From Papio anubis (lineage: Eukaryota > Chordata > Mammalia > Primates > Cercopithecidae), in assembly GCF_008728515.1 (NCBI RefSeq), contig NC_044984.1, forward strand, positions 119,841,349 to 119,905,348: a stretch of DNA of 64,000 nucleotides, given 5' to 3'. The notes under the pieces were generated by a model. The model saw nothing but the letters and a program-made list of their open reading frames with translations. It did no database searches and had not been told where the DNA came from. Below are positions 56,016 through 64,000 of the stretch, piece after piece (position 1 is the first letter of the stretch; each line of letters opens with the position of its first letter). The position numbers and the translations under genes were made by a program.

Positions 56016-56999
56016 CCATCCATTTAAAAGGTGACCCTAAAACTAATGGTCAATAATATTAACCTGATAGCAACTGAACTCCCTCTCAGCCAGGGGTCAT
56101 GTCTCCTTGGAGCAGGACATCAGTGAGCCTTGGGCAACTGTGGGACAAGAGATGACTGGACTCTGTGGGATTTGCTCTGACTTGGTCTAGAATGCCACAT
56201 GTCTCCATGGGGAAGGCCACCTCCCTCTTTAGCTTTTGGGTTGGGGATTGGCAGGAAGTAGCCATGGCTTCCTCTGGATGTGCCTGTATCTGGTTTAAAT
56301 GTTGGATGGATCGAAACTGCTTTAGGCCCTCTCTGATACAGAGTGTTGCTTGTCACTGCCCCCAAGTAGATTCTGTGCTTCTTCGCAAATGTCCTTCCAT
56401 GGGCGTGTGGGCTTCTCAGGTTGGGGCGGTGTCACCCTGGTATACACAGCATCTACTGCAGGGCCTGGCTCTGAGCAGGTGCTCAGTGACTGAATATTAA
56501 TAGGAACTTTCTTGTCTTCATGATTAAAGTCAGTCTCAGCTTACACTGGCATCATTTGCATTGCATGGCCTGGGGTGCATCAGGCAACTTTGGTGTTCCA
56601 TTGTAATTTCTTGAAGTTACTCAGTTGCCCTGAGCATGAGTTCTGAAATTGATTTCCAGACCAGACTGTAAGAATATGAGTTCAGTGCTCGAATTAGCAA
56701 TCAGCATCAAGGGCATGGGGTAATCATTTATTTTGCTAAATACCACAGACATGCTCTGGTTTAATTACAGTAGTTTTGTTGTGGAAAAGAATTGTGTTGT
56801 TTTCCATGTCATTGTATCTCATTAATGAGACTTCACACACTTTTATTGGCAATACTCTGCAGTGCCCTTTGGTCTGAGATGATTTTCCAATTTGCTAATG
56901 TCACTTGTGAAAGAGGAACATTTCCAAACTATTTTTTGGAGGTATGATAATTGTGTTTTGGAAAAGCCTCAAATGTTAATCCCTCAAAACCCTCAAATG
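56016..56999. other. Unrecognised non-coding stretch
   Basis: The frame at 56165-56500 carries no signature. A short direct duplication of 'cctcaaatgttaatccctca' lies at about 56969 and 56991. Confidence 0.35.
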
Positions 57000-57112
57000 T
57001 TAATCCCTCAGAATCCTAGCTCTGCTACTAGGTAGCTGGATGGTATTGGACACATTATTTAACATTTCTGGACCTGAATTAACTCTGTAAAGTAAGTGGG
57101 TCCATTCTTTTG
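57000..57112 (+). repeat. MIR core, sense
   Basis: 'cctagctctgctactaggt', 'tggtattggacacattatt' and 'aactctgtaaagtaagtgg' are MIR core landmarks. Confidence 0.6.
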
Positions 57113-57689
57113 TCCTCTCAATGATCAGAAATTACCTAGAAAATATATGGAGTTTAAGGCTGTAATTTGCCTATTATTTTCAGTAAGGTCCAATGATGAA
57201 AAGTGCTGACACTTCTAACTAGTGTTGATATTATTCTAATTGATGATATTGTTAAGGAGAACAAAACAGTTACTAAATAATTAATGCCTTCAGCAGGTAA
57301 GGCAATAACTCCTCTAACTAATACATTATGACTTTGTGTGTCTACCTGGTATCAAGAAATGAACTGCTCAGTGACAATGTCCTAACTCAATCCACTGCTA
57401 AAGAGTTAACAGGAAAGTGTCTTAGAGTCTGGTTTACATTATTGCAGGAAAGCCTGGACCTTGGTTCCTACTCCCTTGAGACACACTGACCTAGGGTGTC
57501 CCCCCTGGATAGACAGCCTCTAACTCTTAGCCCCATCTCCAGTGAACACAATCTTCCATACATTATTGCAATTTTATTGGGCTAATTGCTTAATAGGCCA
57601 TCTGGTCAATACAGCCTTGTGGAGGGATATCTGGGCAAGCCATCAATCAAGACACTTGGTCAGTCATTTTATAAACAATTATTTATCTT
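57113..57689. other. Unrecognised AT-rich stretch
   Basis: No repeat or gene recognised. Confidence 0.35.
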
Positions 57690-57957
57690 AATTACTGAGT
57701 TATGTGAGATTTGGTTGTGTGAAATTCTGGGACCCCCTGCCTCGCTCTCTCTTGCTCCTGCTCTTGCCATATAACATTCTGGCTCCTCTTCATCTTCTGC
57801 CATGACTGCAAGCTTCCTGAGGCCCTTACTAGAAGCAGCTGCTGGCACCATACTTCTTGTACAGCATGCAGAACCATAAGCCAAAATAAATCTATTTTTT
57901 AATAAATTACCCAGTCTCAGGTATTCCTTTATAGCAACACAAAAATGGCCTAAGACG
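57690..57957 (+). mobile_element. MST/MLT1-type LTR 3' part, sense
   Basis: 'ctgccatgactgcaagctt', 'gcagaaccataagccaaaa', 'aaattacccagtctcaggt' and 'aatggcctaagacg' are the LTR 3' landmarks. The 5' part is missing or unrecognisable. Confidence 0.75.
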
Positions 57958-58338
57958 CCAGGGTTCAGAAGAGAGGTCTGGCCTGGAGCTACAGCTTCAG
58001 GAACCACCAGTGTACAGAGGATATTTAAAGCATGTCATTTCAAGATCATTAGATTTGTAGCATCATCTCCCTAGATTCTCCTTTCCCCACAGTAGCAGGA
58101 CCACTTCTGGCCATTCCCTCTTTTTTCCCATTCCTTGTCAGATGGGAGATGGAACCAGGGTGCAGCTGCCTAAGGATGAGTGGCCACTGGCATATGATAA
58201 AATGCCTGCTGTGAGAAGGCAGCTCAGAGCATGGTGGAAATCACTCTGTTCCCTGTTATTAGAGGGGAAGGGAAGATGAAATACAGACCTTTTCAGGTAG
58301 TTCTCACCAGGACAACCAAAACACGAATTCAAGGCTTG
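57958..58338. other. Unrecognised stretch
   Basis: No secure element before the Alu target site at 58339. Confidence 0.3.
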
Positions 58339-58352
58339 AGTGATGGATTTCT

Positions 58353-58694
58353 TTTTTATTTTTTCTTTCTTTCTTCCTCTCCTCTCCTCTCCTCTCCTCT
58401 CCTCTCCTCTCCTTCAGACGGAGTCTCGCTCTGTCGCCCAGGCTGGAGTGCAGTGGCACAGTCTCGGCTCACTGCAAGCTCTGCCTCCCGGGTTCACGCC
58501 ATTCTCCTGCCTCAGCCTCCCGAGTAGCTGGGACTACACGCACCCACCACCATGCCTGGCTAATTTTTTTGTATTTTTAGAGACGGGTTTCATAGTGTTA
58601 GCCAGGATGGTCTTGATCTTCTGACCACGTGATCCACCCTCCTTGGCCTCCCAAAGTGCTGGGGATTACAGGCGTGAGCCACCTCGCCCAGCCA
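58353..58694 (-). mobile_element. AluY-like insertion with expanded tail, antisense
   Basis: Antisense Alu with a perfect 14-bp duplication AGTGATGGATTTCT at 58339-58352 and 58695-58708. Its tail (58353-58413) has turned into CTTT and CTCCT repeats. Confidence 0.93.
58376..58413 (+). repeat. CTCCT pentanucleotide microsatellite in Alu tail
   Basis: About 7.5 uninterrupted 5-bp units inside the Alu tail, between the T/CTTT-rich start and the Alu body. Confidence 0.9.
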
Positions 58695-58708
58695 AGTGAT
58701 GGATTTCT

Positions 58709-59601
58709 ATGTGCCTCTCTGTGGAGCTTTCATTCCTGTTGTGAGCATCACTGCTTTGCTATGCAGAGCAACTGACATGATTCACAGACTGTAGATACCT
58801 CCATGGTCAGGCTGGCGTTTCTGAATTATGAATGTTTCACAGGAGAATGACTAGAAGTAGAAAAAGAGGTTCTTTGTAGTTGAAGAGAAAGGAAGAAAGT
58901 GCTAGAATATCAAAACCTGAGCAATGGAGGGCTCTTATCACTTGGAATGGCAGATGGTCCAGATCCTGGGCCTGTGCTAGGGCTCTGCCTGCTGCAGACA
59001 CCTGTAGGTTTCCACCAAGTGTCCAGTTGTTTATGTATTTCTGTGACAATGAGTCATTGAGGGCTTAGTCTGGACCTGGTGTTGGATATCAAGGAGTTTC
59101 CACCCTTAGGAGCTCAGAGTCAGGTGGAAGACACACATGTGAACAAATAAATGAAATTTAAGGCTAAAGTAAAGGCACAGTGATGCTCTAAGGAGGACTG
59201 GCACACTGTTCACGATGGATCAAAGAAGACGTCTCGGGACTGTCCCTGCACCCATCACGGTGGTTGATGCTGGGATGGGCATGTGGTCCAGTTCTGCCAG
59301 TGAACATCCCAAAGCTTTTGTTGTACTGCTGGGGAGGAGAACTTCTCCTTCTCTTCCTCTGTCAACCACCACCCTCCCTCTCCTTTATGGATTCAAGTAG
59401 TCCTGGCAGCCATCTTGCCTCCATGTATAACATCAGAATGGAACCAACAAGGAAAAGAATAGAGCTGAGACACTGAGACACAGATAGACAGATGGAGAGA
59501 GATGGTGGGGTTGGGAATGGGGGCATGGTGAAGCAAAGGTTCTGGGAACATTGTTGAAGTTCCTGGACCCAGCCCTATTTGAAGCCCTATTAGATACATC
59601 A
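58709..59601. other. Unrecognised stretch, weak R1 repeat at 59060-59200
   Basis: 59060-59200 ('tatcaaggagtttccaccc', 'gtgaacaaataaatgaaat') resembles the R1 family weakly. The rest is not recognised. Confidence 0.35.
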
Positions 59602-59705
59602 TCTCCTTCTCTCCCCTCTCCTCCTCCTCCTTCTCCTCCTTCTCCTCCTTTTTCTCCTCTTCCTCACTTTTCCCCTTCTCCTCCCCCACCCTCTTCTCCT
59701 CCTTT
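59602..59705 (+). repeat. Polypyrimidine (CTT/CCT-rich) tract
   Basis: 64 bp of uninterrupted pyrimidine (59602-59665), extended to 104 bp with two A interruptions at 59666 and 59688. Triplet-like TCC and CTT units. Confidence 0.92.
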
Positions 59706-59829
59706 GGAAAAAGAGCGGGGCACCGAGCCTTTGAACCATTCCTGTGGGCAGAGAAATGAGATATGCTTATTGGCTTAGATCCGGGTAATATGGGTCGGGT
59801 GTCCTCCTACACAACGGTGAAGAAATGCT

Positions 59830-60565
59830 TTTGTTTTGTGTAATTTTTAAATTGAAGTGAATATCACATAACATAGTTAAACATTTTAAAGTGTACAGTT
59901 CAGTGGTATTTAGTGTATTCACAATGTTTTAGAACCATGTATTCACTCTAATTACAAAACTATTTTATCACCCTGTAAAAACACCTACATCCAGTAAATC
60001 ATTCCCCATTCTCCTCTCTCATATTCCCATAACCTCTAATCTGCTTTCTGTCTCTACATATTTGCCTATTCTGGACATTTCATGTAAATGGAATTATAAA
60101 CTGTGTGAACTTTTGCATCTGGCTTCTTTTGCTTAGCATAATATTTTCAAGGTTCATAATATTTTCTGATAGCAGGTATCAGAACTTCATTCGTTTTTAT
60201 GACCTAATATTATTCATTTTCTGGACAGACCACATTTTGTTTATCCATTCTTTTGTTGATGGACATTTGGGTTGTTTCCATCTTTTGGCTATTGTGAATA
60301 ATGCTGCTGTAAACATTCATGTACAGTTTTCTGTGCAGATGTATTTTTTCATTTCTCTTTCATATGTATCTAGGAGTAGAATTTGCTGGGTCGTATGGTA
60401 ACTCTATGTTTAACTTTTTGAGGAACCACCAAATTGTTTTCTACAGTGGTTGCACCATTTTACATTTCCACCAGCTATGTAGGAAGGTTCCAATTTCTCT
60501 ACATCCTTGTCAACATTTTTTCTTTTCTGTTTTTCTGATTAAAGCCATTTAGTGGGTGTGAATGT
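59830..60565 (-). mobile_element. L1M (L1MB/MC-like) 3' end, antisense
   Basis: 'aagtgtacagttcagtgg', 'ctattctggacatttcatg', 'atggacatttgggttgttt' and 'gaggaaccaccaaattgtt' are in correct antisense order. It is the best-preserved of the old L1 tails here. Confidence 0.85.
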
Positions 60566-60764
60566 CTGTTTGTGCTTAAGCCAGTTTGGCTGTATTTTCT
60601 GTCACTTGCATTGAATAATTTTATTTGTTGTGTTTTTGAAGGATGAACAGATTTTGGCGTGTGGTAATGGTAAGGGAAATAATGTCAGACTGAGGGAACA
60701 GCATGAATGAAATCACGGAGGTGGGGAAGCCCAGTGTGTGTTCCAGGAATTTCACCTTTGGTGA
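60566..60764. other. Unrecognised stretch between two L1 pieces
   Basis: Unique-looking insert or decayed L1. Confidence 0.3.
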
Positions 60765-61690
60765 AGAAACTCTTCTTTCCCCATAGTGTATATGGCTTTG
60801 TTGAAGATCTTTTGGCAATATGTGAGGCTTTATTTCTGGGCTCCCTAATCTGTTCCATTTTGCATATGTTTGTATTTATGGTAGTATCATACTGTTTTGA
60901 TTACTGTAACTTTGTAATATGTTTTGAAATCAGAACATGTCCTTCCTCCCGTTTTTTTTTTTTTTTTTTTTTTTTTCCCCCTCAGGATTGTTTTGACTAT
61001 TAGAGGTCTTTTGAGATTTCGTATAAATTTTAGGATTTTTTTTCTGTTTCTTCAAAAAATGTCATTGGAATTTTGACTGGCGTTGCATTGAACTTGTAGA
61101 TTGTTAGAGCAGTATGGACATTTTAACAATAGTAAGTATTTCAATTCATGAATATGTGATGTCTTTCCATTTAGCCTTCTTTAATTTATTTATTCAATGG
61201 TTTTTAAAAAATTTTCTGTGTACAATTCTCTAACCTTCTTCGTTAAGTTTATACCTAAGTATTTTATTATTTTTGATTCTATTGTAAATGGGATTGTTTT
61301 AATTTTATTTTCAGATTGTTCATTGTTAGTATATAGAAACACAACTGATTTTTATATGTTGATTTTTCTGAATTAGTTTATTGGTTCCAACAATCTTGTG
61401 TGGAATCCTTGGGGTTTTCTACGTATAAAATCATAATACCTGTGACCAGAGATAATTTTATTTTTTCCATTCCAATTTGAATGCCTTTTATTTCTTTTTC
61501 TTGCCTAATTGCTCTGTCTTGGACTCCCAGTACCTCATTGAATAGAAGTGGTGAGAATGGGCATCTTCACCTTGTTCCAGATCTTGGAGGAGAAGCTTTT
61601 AGTTTTTCACCATTGAGTATGATGTTAGCTGTGGGCTTTTCACATATGGGCTATTTTACATTGAGGTAATTTCCCTCTACTCCTAGTTCT
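60765..61690 (-). mobile_element. L1M reverse-transcriptase region, antisense
   Basis: 'gtgtatatggctttgttga', 'gattactgtaactttgtaa', 'gaatttgaatgccttttat'-like text and 'gagtatgatgttagctgtg' place it in ORF2. A T24-25 tract interrupts it at 60952-60976. Catalytic-region sequence is too decayed to read. Confidence 0.75.
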
Positions 61691-64000
61691 CAAGGCATGT
61701 TAAGTTGTGTTTCTGCCATTGTAACCAAAACACTCTTTACAAATATAAGATTATAATTGTTCAAAGTTATAAGTGATGTTATTTTTTCTACCCTACAAGA
61801 CCTCATTCTCATTCATATAATTGGTCAATAAATATTTAGGGCTTAGCATGTGCCAGCCAGCAAACAAATATTATTTATGGTGATTTTGACAGCTATCTCC
61901 ATTTATGAATGCATGAACATTTGTGGTGTGCTGCCTTGGGAGGGGAGTAGGTGTGCCTGGGTCTTTGATGACGAGGCCAGTGAGAAGTAGAGGACAAGGT
62001 CACATGAGATCACATAAGGTCACACGAGGCAGGGAAGAGTCTCCACTGGAGCTCAGGTCACCCAGTTTCCAGCCCTGTGTCTTCTCCCCTCAAAATGGAG
62101 AGATTTTAGGTTTCATTTTGTGCCTTTTCAGGAGAATTCCTTTAACTGAAACTGCTTATTGAAACAGTTGCCTGGTAGTAGTTGTGTGTGTTCAGCTGTA
62201 ACATAAAAGTATTCTTTCTCTGATTTTCATGAGAGGGTTGTGTGCAGAGTGCTGCAATCACGATGAAAGCGTTGTTCCCCATGCTTCACAACACAAGCCT
62301 CATCCATATACCAGATGGTTCTCTGGTGTGTTGCAAAGACAGATTTGCTCTAGGAAATGCTGTTTAGCAGTGGGTCATCACCAAGGCAGGCAGGCTGCAT
62401 CACTCCCAATATTAAAATACAATGTATTTTGCTTTCCAGTGACCATTTTTGAAAGGCACGTGCAGGCTGAAAGTCCCATTTGCTGGTTACAGCTGGGGAC
62501 ATCCATGGCTGAGCTGGACTCCTGTGCTGAGGATTGTACAGATAGTTCTGAGCCAGCCATGACGGGCCTGCTTACATCCCCTTTCAAGAGAGAGCTTGCC
62601 CTTTGCCGGGAGGAGTGAGCTGTGCCAATAGTCTCTAGTGTTCCCACCTCAGCTGCTGAGCTAAGCTAAGGCCCACTCTTTCCAAGCCCCAACCATCAAC
62701 TGCAGACAGTGGGGATTCTGGGCCTGGCCGTCTTTGGCCCGGTAAAGACTTGTCTACTACAGAGTGTCTTTGCTGCAGAGTCCTGAGCCTGGCTAGGGGA
62801 GAATTTTTCAGCTCTGCATTGCAGTTGGGACTCTCTCCCTGCCCTGTCCTGCTACCTCTCCTTTTATTTCTTGCTCTTGATACAACTTTTTACTCCACAT
62901 TTGTGTCTGTTTCGTGGAGGATCTAAGTGACACATCATCCAAAGTGCAGTCTGTCTTTGTGTCACTGATGCTTTCTACTCTGGAAACCCACTTTCTTTCC
63001 ACTAAACCCAGTTTCTTTATGAGCTGTATCCCAGTGGCATCTCTATGGGATATTCAAGATCGGGCAAAAAGAAATAGCAAAGAAAATTGTAAAGAAAAGT
63101 CCCAAGTTAGTGTCACTTTGAAAATGAGGCTGGGGACCAAATCCAGACACCAGGGGTCACTCCTGGGGGGTTTGACTCACTCCTGGGCTCACTGATGTGC
63201 TCGTGGGTCAGAATAAGGACATGGTTTGGCTCCCTTGACAGTTTCTAAGTGTACATTCTTCTCTGGGAGTCATTTTTTCCTGCTTCAGTAATCCTGTCTC
63301 CCCTGCACTTCCACAAGCACTCGTCCTTACAGAGATCAGGCTCAGGGGAGGAAGACCCCCTTGGCCGGCTGCACTGAAATTATCTCAATCTGGCCAGCCC
63401 TGGTTAAGCCTGAGGTCGTACCTCAACAACTTTCCTTGAAGCTCTGGGACAGCCGGGAGCTGGCCAGCGCCCATGTGGGGCTGTGCCTCAGCAACTGTGT
63501 TGATGTCCCCTGCTTGCAGCAAGGATGGAGCCTCTCATGGTGTCCCATGAGCTCAATCATTCCAGCCTGTCTGCTGCATTCACTTCAGGGGATTTGCCGA
63601 GCGGAATCTCTCTCTGTTTTCAGTCCCATGCGGGACAGAGTCCTTTCTGGTGTGAGGGGCATGGGCTGCTGTGGTCCAGGGGGTGTGGTCATATGTGTGG
63701 GGGACAGGATGTGTCCTGTTAGAGATGAAATAAAAATGAAACTATGAGCACAGACTTTGGCCTTTCACAGAGATAATTACCAGAGTTGTGATTAAATCTT
63801 CCAGCCACACCAGTTCAGGGCCATAACATGTGACCATGTCCCTGCTTCCTTCTGGCAGTGAGCATTTGGCTGACTTCTTGTTGTGTTAACCACAGATGAT
63901 TTTAAAGTTAGAATGGCCTCTGCATTTTCAGCTCCCACTGTAGTGGTAATTCAGATATCCTGTCCCCAGTGGATGTGGGGTTGGTCTTTGCAGGGAGCTA
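61691..64000. other. Unrecognised, largely unique end of window
   Basis: 61826-61880 looks like a MIR/L2 tail in antisense. 61996-62025 holds a 10-bp periodic AGGTCA-type cluster. Frames at 62229-62618 and 63361-63747 show no domain. No further repeat or exon is secured. Confidence 0.4.
61996..62025 (+). promoter_or_regulatory. Three 10-bp units with nuclear-receptor-like half sites
   Basis: AAGGTCACAT, GAGATCACAT and AAGGTCACAC lie head to tail. Two contain AGGTCA preceded by A-rich sequence, as in NR5A/ERR-type extended half sites. Motif-level evidence only. Confidence 0.35.

Noticed and set aside
1..64000. tRNA, rRNA, CRISPR, prophage or bacterial operon structure
   Set aside because: Nothing of the kind seen; repeat content is that of a catarrhine primate.

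Overview
This window reads as nuclear DNA of a primate, most likely an Old World monkey (macaque- or baboon-like). The main evidence is its youngest Alus (near 14968, 38691 and 43550). They carry the cercopithecoid-type 'ggctcaagcctg' and 'gatccggcc' variants instead of the human AluY forms. A full-length L1PA-class L1 and MIR, L2, MaLR-LTR and hAT fossils complete a typical catarrhine repeat landscape. There is no operon-like structure, no tRNA or rRNA gene, no CRISPR and no intact protein gene. Most long open frames are repeat-derived or chance frames, and several open with GTG or TTG.

Layout. 1-5057 is mostly unique DNA and holds the best coding candidate: a 147-bp symmetrical exon at 1208-1354 (+) with good splice sites and one fully open frame. 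It is followed by unique DNA that keeps unusually many CpGs. 5058-6549 is an antisense THE1/MST-type MaLR element with an internal deletion. 7-29 kb is a mosaic of MIR, L2, MLT1-type LTRs, Alus and old L1 pieces, including a 5'-inverted L1 at 22095-22765. 29592-35779 is a full-length, antisense, inactivated L1 with a perfect 12-bp target-site duplication. 35.8-45 kb is old L1 with nested LTR and Alu insertions. 45-51 kb is mostly unique, with a CpG-retaining pocket near 45.2 kb, a long GT microsatellite, an LTR split by a hAT element and a 39-bp minisatellite. 51-64 kb has an L1 tail split by a solo LTR, a 97-bp tandem duplication beside a 20-bp palindrome, more MaLR LTRs, an Alu whose tail became a pentanucleotide microsatellite, a polypyrimidine tract, two old L1 pieces and unique DNA.

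Function. Eleven L1 segments lie wholly on the minus strand, two lie on the plus strand and one is an inverted pair. L1s inside genes tend to lie antisense to the host, so this bias and the plus-strand exon candidate both fit (but do not prove) an intronic window of a gene transcribed left to right. I could not name that gene. I found no convincing new multi-gene system. The items most worth follow-up are the exon candidate, the CpG pocket at 45.2 kb, the L1 5'UTR with its outward-facing antisense frame, and the local tandem structures at 49.6 and 53.1 kb.
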